Assembly: GCF_010550245.1 (NCBI RefSeq)
Contig: NZ_JAAGLU010000039.1
Location: forward strand, 1 to 64,000
Reading direction: 5' to 3'
Length of the DNA: 64,000 nucleotides
DNA from: Streptomyces sp. SID12501
GTDB taxonomy: Bacteria > Actinomycetota > Actinomycetes > Streptomycetales > Streptomycetaceae
A model generated the notes under the pieces. The model made no database searches and had not been told where the DNA came from. It worked only from the letters and a program-made list of their open reading frames with translations. A program made the position numbers and the translations under genes. Positions 52,072 to 60,799 of this stretch are shown here, in pieces. The stretch's first letter is position 1. Every line of letters begins with the position of its first letter.

Positions 52072-52166
52072 ATGAGCACGCACTACGACGTCATCATCCT
52101 CGGCGCCGGAACAGCGAGTACGTCACCGCGATCCGCGCCGCGCAACTCGGCAAGACCACTTGGCTG
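52072..52166 (+). pseudogene. Lipoamide dehydrogenase remnant (5' end)
   Basis: Starting at ATG 52072 after an AAAGGGGG site, the sequence reads MSTHYDVIILGAG, then in a shifted frame EYVTAIRAAQLGKTT. This equals the FAD-binding start of lipoamide dehydrogenases (compare VVVLGAGPGGYVAAIRAAQLG in the intact one), with the GPGG region replaced and a base lost. It stops at 52166, where the neighbouring TetR gene ends, so the rest of the gene was deleted. Confidence 0.72.
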
Positions 52167-52169
52167 CGG

Positions 52170-52778
52170 TCAGGCTTCCGGGCCCCCCGCCTCCGACCCG
52201 TCGACGTTGCCGAGTGTCAGTGACGCGAGAATCTCCTCGCGGCAGACATCGAGGATTTCGTCTGCCAGCGGAGAACCGTCCGGGCATGCGCGCGACAGCA
52301 TGATCGCGCCGACCGAGTGGGCGAGCATGTCGATCACCATGGTGCGGGTCGCGCGCTGGTCCGCATCCCCCGGCGTATCACTCTGAGCCTGGAGGGCCGT
52401 CAGCAGGTTCTCGATCCCGGCTGCGAACTCTGTTTTGATGTCCGCCGGCTGGCGTGCGGCGTCGCCACTGAGGGCCGCGATGGTGCAGCCGTCACCGCGC
52501 CCGTCGCGATGCTCCCGGGAGACGTAGAGCTCGACGAACTCGGCGGGGTCCCGGCCTTCCGCCCGCGCCGCGGTCTGTGAGAGCCCGCTCGCGGACGCCT
52601 CGGCCATCAGGTCGGCCTTGGAGCGGAAGTGCTTGTAGAACCCGCCATGGGTAAACCCGGCGGCCGCCATCAGCTCTGCCACGCCGACACCGTCATAGCC
52701 GCGCTCACGGAACAGCCTGGAGGCTGTCGCGACGATGTGGGCCCGGTTCTGCTCCGCCTGCGCCTTGGTGACCCGCAT
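52170..52778 (-). CDS. TetR-family regulator
   Basis: This 202-residue TetR protein has a head (VGVAELMAAAGFTHGGFYKHFRSKADLM) of the type that often controls reductase or hydrolase genes. The C-terminal domain carries a Cys in RGDGCTIAALSG. Its promoter has GATGTCGATCGACATC, a perfect 16-bp palindrome. It is divergent from the alpha/beta hydrolase at 52910, which it probably represses. Confidence 0.9.
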   Translation of the reverse strand: MRVTKAQAEQNRAHIVATASRLFRERGYDGVGVAELMAAAGFTHGGFYKHFRSKADLMAEASASGLSQTAARAEGRDPAEFVELYVSREHRDGRGDGCTIAALSGDAARQPADIKTEFAAGIENLLTALQAQSDTPGDADQRATRTMVIDMLAHSVGAIMLSRACPDGSPLADEILDVCREEILASLTLGNVDGSEAGGPEA

Positions 52779-52826
52779 GTCCAGCCGTCCCTTCCTCGGT
52801 CGATGCTCGACGGTTCAGCATACATA

Positions 52827-52842
52827 GATGTCGATCGACATC
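52827..52842. promoter_or_regulatory. Perfect 16-bp palindrome, TetR operator
   Basis: GATGTCGATCGACATC lies between the divergent TetR and hydrolase genes. A second weaker copy of GATGAC-C-GTCATC lies at 52864-52876, closer to the hydrolase start. Together they are the likely TetR binding sites. Confidence 0.75.
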
Positions 52843-52863
52843 AAAAGGGTTGACTTTTTAGAT

Positions 52864-52876
52864 GATGACCGTCATC
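52864..52876. promoter_or_regulatory. GATGAC-N-GTCATC inverted repeat
   Basis: This second inverted repeat, 13 bp long, lies 34 nt upstream of the hydrolase start, downstream of a TTGACT -35-like hexamer at 52850-52855. Confidence 0.5.
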
Positions 52877-52909
52877 GTATTGCTCATCCCCTCCAGAAAG
52901 GCTCAGGCC

Positions 52910-53749
52910 ATGAGTGACACACATGTGACCGCACCGACTCAGTACATCGAGGTCGACGGCGACCGATTCGCCTACCGCCGCTGGGGCAAGCCTTCCGGCG
53001 TCCCGATCTTCCTGATCCAGCACTTCCGCGGGGGAATGGACAACTGGGACCCGCTGCTCACCGACGGCCTGGCCGAAGGTCGTGAGGTCATCCTGTTCAA
53101 CGGGCGCGGCGTCGCCTCGTCATCGGGCACGCCGCGTAACCGGATGGAGGACATGGCCGACGACATCGCCGCGGTCATCCGCGCACTGGGGCTGGAGCAG
53201 GTCGACCTGCTCGGCTTCTCGCTCGGCGGTTTCCAGGCCCAGGAGGTCACGCTGCGCCACCCCCAGCTGGTACGCAAGCTCCTCCTGCTCGGCACCGGCC
53301 TCCGAGGCGGGGACCCGACAAGTGACCCCCAGGTGCCTCAGTACGCCCTGAACCCGGTCCCCACCCTGGAGGACTTCCTCTTCCTGTTCTTCGGCCGCTC
53401 GGAAGCCGCGAAGCAAGCGGGCAAGGCCTTCTGGGAGCGCCGCCACCAGCGGGCCGACCAGGACCCGCCGAGCTCGCCCGCGGTCGCACAGGCGCAGTTC
53501 GAAGCGACCATGGCCTACGCGGAACCGCTGCCGGGCGAGAACCCCTACGCCCACCTGAACGCGATCACCCAGCCGACGCTGGTCCTCAACGGCGAGAACG
53601 ACGTGATGATCGCCTCGATCAACTCCTGGCACCTCGCCCAGAACATCCCCGACGCGCAACTGCTGATCTACCCCGATGCCGGGCATGGAGCACAGTTCCA
53701 GAACCCCGAGCGCTTCCTGAAGCACGCCATTCAGTTCCTCGAGGAGTAG
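52910..53749 (+). CDS. Alpha/beta hydrolase
   Basis: This 279-residue protein has the oxyanion region QHFRGGMDNWDP, a LGFSLGGFQAQ nucleophile elbow and a YPDAGHGAQFQNPERF catalytic His. It belongs to the subfamily of the gene at 49311. The ATG at 52910 has AAAGG at a 9-nt spacing; the ORF extends upstream into the operator, so a further start is unlikely. It is divergent from and probably controlled by the TetR at 52170. Confidence 0.9.
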   Translation: MSDTHVTAPTQYIEVDGDRFAYRRWGKPSGVPIFLIQHFRGGMDNWDPLLTDGLAEGREVILFNGRGVASSSGTPRNRMEDMADDIAAVIRALGLEQVDLLGFSLGGFQAQEVTLRHPQLVRKLLLLGTGLRGGDPTSDPQVPQYALNPVPTLEDFLFLFFGRSEAAKQAGKAFWERRHQRADQDPPSSPAVAQAQFEATMAYAEPLPGENPYAHLNAITQPTLVLNGENDVMIASINSWHLAQNIPDAQLLIYPDAGHGAQFQNPERFLKHAIQFLEE

Positions 53750-53902
53750 CACTCGTGCAGTCGCTGATGCCTGGTGCGCAATGACGGCCCAGCCCAACGG
53801 GTCCCAGGACTGCGACAAGCGCGCCTTCTCATCCATGAAGTCATTTGCGCCTCCACGGTCGCAGACACAGGACAGTCCGGCGGTCGGATCGCCGCTAATC
53901 CC

Positions 53903-53932
53903 GTCGGCCTGCCAGTTGCCCGGCAAGCCGAC
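53903..53932. terminator. Hairpin behind the hydrolase gene
   Basis: GTCGGC-C-TGCC and GGCA-A-GCCGAC form an 11-bp stem with one mismatch, about 155 nt after the stop codon. Confidence 0.45.
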
Positions 53933-54238
53933 AGGCCTACCGGTACGGCCGGCCGAGGCGGGCAAGCCCGCGCGATGCAGGCCGGGCGCAGTGGCGCCCG
54001 GCGGTCGCGCCCGCACCCACCGCCACGCGACCGCCCCGAAGCCAAGCCTGGACGCGGCGGCAGAATCCCCGGATCGCCGGCGCGGACGCCGCCCACAGGC
54101 GCGTCGCACGCACTCGCCCCACCGGCCCCCGGGCGGTCCGGCCCACAGGTCGCGACCCGCCCGGCAGGCGCCCTGAAGGATCCATGCCCGATGCCCCGTC
54201 ATGGGCTCCGCGCATCCATCAGGTGACTCCGACCTTCT

Positions 54239-54271
54239 GAGTTTACTTTCTTATACTCAGCCACTAGCGTC
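54239..54271 (+). promoter_or_regulatory. Promoter/operator block shared with 40683-40715
   Basis: This 33-bp block (GTTTACTTTC-T-TATACTCAGC core) is 28 of 33 identical to the block between the HxlR gene at 40152 and the quinone oxidoreductase. It ends about 70 nt ahead of the esterase start. The most direct explanation is control by the same HxlR regulator. Confidence 0.75.
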
Positions 54272-54341
54272 ATGACCAGTACCTCGACCCGCCCGCCGCG
54301 GGGGAACGCGGCACGGCACCCGCCCGACAAGGAGCAGCACC

Positions 54342-55253
54342 ATGGGAGTAAGCCCAGAGGCACACGAGTTCGCGGAGTTCCTCGCGAGCGTGAGCGCGAA
54401 GTCGTCGACACCCGGCCTCGACCTGGCCGTCATCCGCGACATCGTCGACTCGAACCACAAGGCGTCGACCGAGCCGGAAGGCGTCACGTACGCCGAGGTG
54501 GATGCGGGCGGCGTCCCCGCTCTGTGGGCCATCCCCGAGGGCGCCGACCCCGACAAGGCGCTGCTCCACTTCCACTTCGGCGGATCCGTCACCGCCTCCA
54601 TGCACTCGGACCGCAAGGCCGCCGGCCACATCGCCAAGGCCGCCGGCGCCCGCTCGCTCGTCGTGGACTTCCGCCTGGCACCCGAACACCCCTACCCCGC
54701 GCAGCTCGACGATGCCGAGACGGCCTACCGCTGGCTGCTCTCGCAGGGCTACGAGCCGCGGAACATCGGCAGCACGGGCCACTCGATCGGCGGCACCCTC
54801 GCGGTGATGCTCCCGCTGCGCCTGCTCGCGAAGGGGGAGGCAACCCCGGGCGCGATCGTCAGCGTCTCACCGTGGACCGACCTCACCATCCAGAACGCGT
54901 CGGTGGACGAGAACGAAGACAACGACAAGATGCTCAGCAGGAACACCCTCGAACTCTTCCGAGGAGCCTGGCTGCAGGACCCCTCGGTGGACTTCGCCGA
55001 CCCCTCGATCAGCATCGCGAACGCCGATCTGACCGGCCTGCCGCCCACGACCGTCCACTACGGCGAGTACGAGACCCTCGCCGACGACGGCGCCGAACTC
55101 GGCCGCCGCCTCGCGGACTTCAAGGTCACCTCCGAGGTGCACCCGCTGCCCGAAGGGCAGCACTCGTTCGTCCTGGGCGCCGGGCGCGTACCCGAGGTGG
55201 ACCAGGCGATCCAGCAGATGGGTCAGTGGCTGCGCAAGCACCTCGGCACGTGA
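54342..55253 (+). CDS. HSL-type alpha/beta hydrolase/esterase
   Basis: This 303-residue protein of the hormone-sensitive-lipase family has HFHFGGS in the oxyanion position (instead of HGGG). Its nucleophile elbow is GHSIGG, against the usual GDSAGG. It has VVDFRLAPEHPYPAQLDDAETAYRWL, the family's typical segment, and His in EGQHSFVLGAG. The ATG at 54342 follows AAGGAG. The altered HGGG motif may change its substrate range. Confidence 0.88.
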   Translation: MGVSPEAHEFAEFLASVSAKSSTPGLDLAVIRDIVDSNHKASTEPEGVTYAEVDAGGVPALWAIPEGADPDKALLHFHFGGSVTASMHSDRKAAGHIAKAAGARSLVVDFRLAPEHPYPAQLDDAETAYRWLLSQGYEPRNIGSTGHSIGGTLAVMLPLRLLAKGEATPGAIVSVSPWTDLTIQNASVDENEDNDKMLSRNTLELFRGAWLQDPSVDFADPSISIANADLTGLPPTTVHYGEYETLADDGAELGRRLADFKVTSEVHPLPEGQHSFVLGAGRVPEVDQAIQQMGQWLRKHLGT

Positions 55254-55438
55254 GCAGAAGCGGCACCTGACGACGGTCCTGTCGACGGCCGGGCCGCCGC
55301 ACCACCGCCATGCCGGCGACCGGTCCGCCGGTCTCCGGCATCCTGCTCGACCATGCCCGCCGGCATGCGGTACATGTGTCCGACACCGTTCCGCACGCAG
55401 CCCCACCACCGTCCCTCGATGCCACAAAGGAGTGCGCG

Positions 55439-57328
55439 ATGGGAACGTACGAGGACGTCTTCCGCTCCAGTACCGAGGACCCGGAGAGCTTCTGGCTGAA
55501 GGCGGCAGAGGGCATCGACTGGGATGTCGCTCCACAACGCGCTCTGGACTCCTCGGGCGCACCCTTCTACCGCTGGTTTCCCGACGGACGGCTCAACGTC
55601 TGTTTCAACGCGCTCGACCGGCACATCGAAGCCGGCCGGGGCGAGCAACCCGCGCTCGTCCACGACTCTCCCGTGACCGGCACCCGTCGCACATACACCT
55701 ACGCGCAGTTGAGGGACGAGGTGGCGGCCTTCGCCGGAGCGCTCGCACAGCTCGGCGTGGGACAGGGCGACCGCGTGGTCATCTACATGCCGATGGTCCC
55801 CGAGGCCGCGATCGCGATGCTGGCCTGCGCACGCATCGGCGCGGTCCACTCGGTCGTCTTCGGCGGGTTCGCCCCGCGCGAACTCGCCCTCCGCATCGAC
55901 GACGCGGCCCCCAAGGTGGTCGTCTCCGCCTCCTGCGGCATCGAGGGCAAGCGGGTCATCGCCTACAAGCCTCTCCTCGACCAGGCGATCGAACTCGCGG
56001 CCCACAAGCCGGAGAAGAGCGTGATCCTGCAACGCCCACAGGAGACAGCCGAGTTGGGGCCCGACGATCTCGACTGGGCCGACCTGGTCGCAGCCGCGAC
56101 GCCGGCCGACTGCGTTCCCGTCCCCGCCACCGACCCCCTCTACATCCTCTACACCTCCGGAACCACCGGAAAGCCCAAGGGAGTCGTGCGTGACTGCGGC
56201 GGCTACGCGGTGGCCCTCCACTGGTCGATGGGGGCCGTCTACGACGTGGGCCCGGGCGAGACCATGTTCACCGGCTCCGACGTCGGCTGGGTCGTCGGGC
56301 ACTCGTACATCGTCTACGCACCCCTACTGGCCGGCGCGACGACGGTGCTGTACGAGGGCAAGCCGGTGGGCACCCCGGACGCGGGCCAGTTCTGGCGCGT
56401 TGCCGCCGAGTACGGGGCCAAGACCATGTTCACGGCGCCCACCGCGTTCCGGGCCATCCGCAAGGAAGACCCGAAGGGAACGCTCACTGCGGGCCACGAC
56501 CTGACCGGTCTGCGCCACCTCTTCCTCGCCGGTGAGCGCCTCGACCCCGAGACCTACCACTGGGCGAGCGCCCTGCTGGGCATCCCGGTGATCGACCACT
56601 GGTGGCAGACCGAGACCGGCTGGCCCATCGTCGCCAACCCGGTGGGCATCGAGGCGGCCCCCCTCAAGCCAGGGTCCCCCACCCTCCCGCTGCCAGGGTG
56701 GGACGTCAGTGTCCTCGACCCCTCGGGCAAACCGGTGCCCACAGGCGTCGACGGCGCAATTGTCGTACGGCTCCCCCTGCCGCCCGGCGCACTGCCCACG
56801 CTATGGCAGGACGACGACCGCTACATCGCCTCCTATCTCTCCGCCTACGACGGCTACTACCTCACCGGCGACAGCGGCCACATCGACGAGGACGGCTACG
56901 TTTTCGTCATGGGCCGCACCGACGACGTCATCAACGTCGCCGGACACCGGCTGTCCACCGGCAGCATGGAAGAGGCCCTGGCCGCCCACTCCGACGTCGC
57001 CGAATGCGCCGTCATCGGCGTCGCCGACGCACTCAAGGGACAGGTACCGCGCGGCTTCGTCGTCCTGAAGGCCGGCGTCGACCGCGAACCGGGCGAGGTC
57101 GAGTCCGAACTCGTCCAGCTCGTACGCGAACGCATCGGCGCCGTCGCCTCCCTCAAAGAGGTCGCGGTCGTGGCCGCCCTGCCCAAGACCCGCTCGGGCA
57201 AGATCCTGCGCAAGACGATGCGCGGCATCGCCGACGGCCGTGACGAACCCATCCCCTCCACGGTGGACGACCCAGGCGTCATCGAGGCCCTGCGCCCTGT
57301 TCTCCGCCGCCCTGGCCAAACCGCGTGA
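55439..57328 (+). CDS. prpE: Propionyl-CoA synthetase-like acyl-CoA synthetase
   Basis: This 629-residue acetyl/propionyl-CoA synthetase-type ligase has the motifs YTSGTTGKPKGVVRD, WWQTETGWP, LTGDSGHIDEDGYVFVMGR and TRSGKILRKTMR, the last with the catalytic Lys. A KPLLDQAIELAAHKPEK stretch is typical of propionyl-CoA synthetases. The ATG at 55439 follows AAAGGAG. It stands beside the esterase gene and feeds propionate or a similar short acid to CoA. Confidence 0.92.
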   Translation: MGTYEDVFRSSTEDPESFWLKAAEGIDWDVAPQRALDSSGAPFYRWFPDGRLNVCFNALDRHIEAGRGEQPALVHDSPVTGTRRTYTYAQLRDEVAAFAGALAQLGVGQGDRVVIYMPMVPEAAIAMLACARIGAVHSVVFGGFAPRELALRIDDAAPKVVVSASCGIEGKRVIAYKPLLDQAIELAAHKPEKSVILQRPQETAELGPDDLDWADLVAAATPADCVPVPATDPLYILYTSGTTGKPKGVVRDCGGYAVALHWSMGAVYDVGPGETMFTGSDVGWVVGHSYIVYAPLLAGATTVLYEGKPVGTPDAGQFWRVAAEYGAKTMFTAPTAFRAIRKEDPKGTLTAGHDLTGLRHLFLAGERLDPETYHWASALLGIPVIDHWWQTETGWPIVANPVGIEAAPLKPGSPTLPLPGWDVSVLDPSGKPVPTGVDGAIVVRLPLPPGALPTLWQDDDRYIASYLSAYDGYYLTGDSGHIDEDGYVFVMGRTDDVINVAGHRLSTGSMEEALAAHSDVAECAVIGVADALKGQVPRGFVVLKAGVDREPGEVESELVQLVRERIGAVASLKEVAVVAALPKTRSGKILRKTMRGIADGRDEPIPSTVDDPGVIEALRPVLRRPGQTA

Positions 57329-57450
57329 ACGGCTGACCCGCAGCCCGGTCGACGACGGGCGAGCTTCCGGACCGTGCCGTGCGGCTCACCAACTCGGAGG
57401 CCCCGCAGACTGCCGACTTCTGCTTGCAACTGCCCGCACATCCGCATAGT

Positions 57451-57464
57451 ATTACGATTGTAAT
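57451..57464. promoter_or_regulatory. ATTAC-N4-GTAAT inverted repeat before the OYE gene
   Basis: ATTAC-GATT-GTAAT lies about 155 nt ahead of the Old Yellow Enzyme start. Its half-sites match those of the TetR-type operators at 24840 and 59323. TetR at 59403 may regulate this gene. Confidence 0.6.
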
Positions 57465-57620
57465 TCCATAGATCGCGCCGACACAGCTCGGCCGGCAGGG
57501 GTCATGACGGGTCCCCATCGGGCCCCAAGCAGGACGGCCCGGTCCTCCCGCTCGGCTGATCACACCTACTGCCGGCCCCTGCCCTCAGCGATCGACTACT
57601 CATCATCTGAGGAATCATCC

Positions 57621-58688
57621 ATGCTCAACGCCCTGTGGAACCCGACCGTCGCCGGAGAGATCTCCCTGCCGCACCGGCTCGCCATGGCCCCCCTGACCCG
57701 AAGCCGGGCCACCCCCGACGGCGTGCCGACCGAGCTCAACGCCGAGTACTACGCCCAGCGCGCCTCGCACGCGCTCATCATCACCGAGGGCACCCAGCCC
57801 TCCGCCGACGGCCAGGGCTACCCGGTGACCCCGGGTATCTACACCGAGGATCACATCGCCGGCTGGCGCAAGGTCACCGACGCGGTACACGAGGCCGACG
57901 GACGCATCGTCATCCAGCTCATGCACGTCGGGCGCATCTCGCACCCGGACAACACCCCCCACCACCGGCAGCCGGTGGCTCCCTCCGCGATCCAGCCGGC
58001 GGGCCAGACGTTCACCGCGTCCGGGCTCCAGGAGATGGCGGTGCCGCGCGAGCTGTCGACAGCGGAAGTCGCTGCGACGGTCGACGACTTCCGGCGTGCC
58101 GCCGCGGCCGCCATCGCCGCCGGCGCCGACGGCGTCGAGATCCACGGGGCCAACGGCTACCTGGTCAACCAGTTCCTCTTCCCCAGCACCAACCAGCGCA
58201 CCGACCAGTACGGGGGCTCCCTCGACAACCGCATCCGTTTCGCGGTGGAGGTCGCCACGGCCGTGGCCGACGAGATCGGCGCCGGCCGCACCGGCATCCG
58301 AATCTCTCCCGGCAACCCCTTCCAGATCAACGACCTCACGGAGAGCGATCCCCACGAGCTCTACCCGCACCTCCTGCGCGCCCTCGCCCCCCTCAACCTC
58401 GCCTACCTGCACATAGGCCACGGCGGCGACGAGGAACTCCTCTCCACCCTCCGCAAGTTGTGGCCGACCACGCTGATCCTCAACCGGGCCGGTGCCGACA
58501 TCGCCACCCGCGCCAAGGACGTCGAGGACGGTCTGGCCGACGTCGTCACCGTCGGCACCATGGCCCTCGCCAACCCCGACCTCGTCGAGCGCGTACGCGC
58601 CAACGCCCCCCTGAACACCCCCGACCCCGCCACCTTCTACGGCGGCGGCGCGGCCGGCTACACCGACTACCCCACCCACGCCGCCTGA
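57621..58688 (+). CDS. Alkene reductase (Old Yellow Enzyme family)
   Basis: This 355-residue FMN TIM-barrel enzyme has MAPLTRSRA, the IHGANGYLVNQFL His-Asn pair and RTDQYGGSLDNRIRF, plus GTMALANPDLVERV near the C-terminus. It reduces activated C=C bonds such as enones. The ATG at 57621 follows GAGGAATC. A GTAAT-type operator lies 155 nt upstream, and a 14-bp hairpin terminates it downstream. Confidence 0.95.
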   Translation: MLNALWNPTVAGEISLPHRLAMAPLTRSRATPDGVPTELNAEYYAQRASHALIITEGTQPSADGQGYPVTPGIYTEDHIAGWRKVTDAVHEADGRIVIQLMHVGRISHPDNTPHHRQPVAPSAIQPAGQTFTASGLQEMAVPRELSTAEVAATVDDFRRAAAAAIAAGADGVEIHGANGYLVNQFLFPSTNQRTDQYGGSLDNRIRFAVEVATAVADEIGAGRTGIRISPGNPFQINDLTESDPHELYPHLLRALAPLNLAYLHIGHGGDEELLSTLRKLWPTTLILNRAGADIATRAKDVEDGLADVVTVGTMALANPDLVERVRANAPLNTPDPATFYGGGAAGYTDYPTHAA

Positions 58689-58752
58689 CGAAGGACCGGG
58701 CGTCCGGGCGAAATCATCGCCCTCGCCTGCCTGGAACAGGCGTACGCCGCAC

Positions 58753-58790
58753 GGTGGTGACGACCCGAGGAGTAGCGGGCCGTCACCACC
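58753..58790. terminator. Hairpin terminator of the OYE gene
   Basis: GGTGGTGACG and CGTCACCACC pair perfectly; inner CCCG/CGGG pairs extend the stem. The hairpin starts about 65 nt behind the stop codon. Confidence 0.75.
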
Positions 58791-58996
58791 GCGCCCGTAG
58801 GCATTTCCCTCGCACCGTTGAGAGGGAGACACACCGAAAAGAGCATGCGGTTGCTGAAACCATGGGCAAGAAGGAGGTCCGACCGGGCTGCCAACTGCGC
58901 CTGGGCCAGGGCGGTTTGACAGCCCTGGCTGACAACGGCGCCGATGGTCCGCACTGTGCCCATGTCATGGGAATGGACGTTGCTGATCCCGCGTGA

Positions 58997-59225
58997 CGCG
59001 ACCAAGGAGTCCGACGCTTCGACGACTTCCACCGCCACATCGGCCTGCCGGAGGCGTCCCCAGTGACCGTTTCCGGAAGTTGATCTCGGCCGGCATCCTG
59101 AAGGTCGTCCCACTGAGCCAGCGGGACGAAGCATACGTACTCGGCCCCGAGGGTCCCGTACTGAACGTTCGCCACACCGACTCCGGCGCTCCAGTCCGCG
59201 TCATCGTCGAGCGCTCCAGGAGACA
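58997..59225 (+). pseudogene. HxlR-family regulator remnant
   Basis: RDQGVRRFDDFHRHIGLPEASP in one frame and DRFRKLISAGILKVVPLSQRDEAYVLGPEG (read in parts) in another match the recognition helix and the wing of HxlR regulators. A frameshift near 59055 splits them. The first and last parts of the gene are missing. The flanking 58791-58996 has no recognisable gene. Confidence 0.68.
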
Positions 59226-59321
59226 TTCACCCTTCCCCCAGGGTCACCGCCCGGCTGGGACCCGGCGGGCCGCCCCGACTCCGAAACGGCCGGAGAACCG
59301 GCACCCCAATGGCCTGCCGAT

Positions 59322-59333
59322 CGTAATATTACG
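59322..59333. promoter_or_regulatory. Perfect palindrome CGTAATATTACG, TetR operator
   Basis: This 12-bp perfect palindrome lies 69 nt upstream of the TetR start. It contains GTAAT/ATTAC half-sites also seen at 24840 and 57451, and is the probable autoregulatory site. Confidence 0.75.
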
Positions 59334-59402
59334 TACATCAGGTTATGGATTAGGCTTGGCGGCGAGGCATCGGCCTTGCGGAGCGAACGGAGGATGCTCG
59401 TG

Positions 59403-59972
59403 GTGCGCTACGCCAAAGAGCACAAGCAGGCGACACGGCAACGGATCATCGAGACGGCCGGCCACCGATTCAAGCAGGACGGCATCGACGGCTCGGGCGT
59501 CTCCACTCTGATGTCGGATGCCGGGCTCACCAACGGAGCCTTCTACGCGCACTTCGCATCCAAGGACGACCTCGTCGCCAACGTCGTGACCGACCAACTG
59601 CGCACACAGGTCGCGAGGTACGGCACTTTGCGGCCCGGCCGCCAGGGTCTCGAAGACCTGGTTCGCGACTACCTGTCACCTGAGCACCGGGACCACCCCG
59701 GCGACGGATGCCTTTCCGCCGCGCTGCTCGACGAGATCAGCCGCTGCGGGGACGAGACGCAGCAGGCTTACACCGACGGCGCACGAGACATCGTGGAAGA
59801 GATCGCCGCCCGCCTGACGCCTGCGAATCCGCAGTCCGCCCGGGGCAAGGCCATCGGGCTCTTCACCATGATGGTGGGCACGTTGCAGCTCTCCCGAGCC
59901 CTCTCCGATCAGAAGTTCTCAGACGAGGTCCTGGCGCAGGGGATCGAGAACGCCCGCTCCTTCATGCGCTGA
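59403..59972 (+). CDS. TetR-family regulator
   Basis: This 189-residue protein has a TetR head (VSTLMSDAGLTNGAFYAHFASKDDL) and a ligand domain (DGCLSAALLDEI, GKAIGLFTMMVGTLQLSRAL) that is closely matched by the remnant at 24451-24726. I prefer GTG 59403 (RYAKEHKQATRQ follows) with GGAGG 9 nt upstream; GTG 59400 or ATG 59394 are alternatives. The GTAAT-type operator lies upstream. Confidence 0.9.
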   Translation: MRYAKEHKQATRQRIIETAGHRFKQDGIDGSGVSTLMSDAGLTNGAFYAHFASKDDLVANVVTDQLRTQVARYGTLRPGRQGLEDLVRDYLSPEHRDHPGDGCLSAALLDEISRCGDETQQAYTDGARDIVEEIAARLTPANPQSARGKAIGLFTMMVGTLQLSRALSDQKFSDEVLAQGIENARSFMR

Positions 59973-60042
59973 GGGGAACCGTTCACGGCCTCGCACAACG
60001 CCGCCGAGGGCAACGGCCGCGAGGCTGGAAGCCGCCCGATGC

Positions 60043-60165
60043 GACGGTCACGGCCAGTGGAATCACGATTATCGCGGACGGCGGCCATCCAAGGGAAACG
60101 CCATCGCCCGCGCCACGAGGCTCGTCCCCGCGTCGACCACGCCCTCGCCCGGCTGACGGACGGGG
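60043..60165 (+). pseudogene. Possible IS5-like transposase remnant
   Basis: TVTASGITIIADGGHP in one frame and RHEARPRVDHALARLTD in another resemble the C-terminal 'I-A-D-G-G-Y' and 'VRARVEHALARL' blocks of IS5/IS1031-type transposases. The fragment is short, frameshifted and lacks other blocks, so it is only suggestive. It lies between the TetR gene and the hydrolase remnant. Confidence 0.35.
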
Positions 60166-60324
60166 GCGGCCGGGCGTCCACCAGGCCAAGCCCAAGCCTC
60201 ACCGGGATGCCCGGGAGGTAAGCAGGGCTGCGCCTGGAGGGTCTGCCCGACTCGCTCATACCCGGGGCGCCACGGCCCTGAGGCGACACCCCCCGTCTCA
60301 TGCGGCGACCGCACTCGACGCCTA

Positions 60325-60712
60325 CTACCGTTCGAGGAACTCCAGAGCCGTCTGCACGAACTGTCGGTGGAACTGGAAGATGCCGCCGTGACCGGGCGTC
60401 GAGGTAGATCACCAACTCGCCGTTCGGCACCCGCCTCGCCAGGTCGGCCGAGTTCTGCGACGGAACCATCCTGTCGCTCTCACCGTTCGCGACGAGCACG
60501 GGCTGATGGATGACGGAGAGATCGTGGGGCTGCTCCAGCCTCCAGCGATGAATGGCCTTGAGCTGAGCACCGTACGACGTGAGCGAGATCGCCTTGTCCC
60601 TGTCGTGGGTACGTTCCTTCAACCGGGCCAGGAACTCCTTGCCGGCCCGACGCCCGCCCGCGGTGCGGGTGAAGAGGAGGAACTGCTTCGGGCCCGCCAC
60701 GACGACCTTGCA
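60325..60712 (-). pseudogene. Alpha/beta hydrolase remnant (C-terminal half)
   Basis: From the minus strand, KQFLLFTRTAGGRRAGKEFL, LKERTHDRDKAISLTSY, GESDRMVPSQNSADLARRV and GELVIYLDA align in order with the hydrolase at 49311. A one-base change near 60392 shifts the frame; GHGGIFQFHRQF, with the catalytic His, continues in the next. The N-terminal half with the nucleophile is missing. The break at 60712 borders the integrase remnant. Confidence 0.78.
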
Positions 60713-60799
60713 CCGCGTGCTGCTGGGATTCCGAAGATTGCCTGCCTACGTGGCGTCGAGTCCCCGTCGCACAGTCCCTGTCCCCAGGATTCCGGGTCG

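Larger units (their letters stand above)
53750..54341. other. Gap with no recognised gene
   Basis: The 592-nt stretch holds a GTCGGC/GCCGAC-flanked hairpin at 53903-53932 that may end the hydrolase transcript, and the HxlR-type promoter block at 54239. I found no frame with a family I recognise. Confidence 0.5.

Noticed and set aside
58830..58996. Small gene between the OYE terminator and the HxlR remnant
   Set aside because: Short frames on both strands have no ribosome site and no recognised family.
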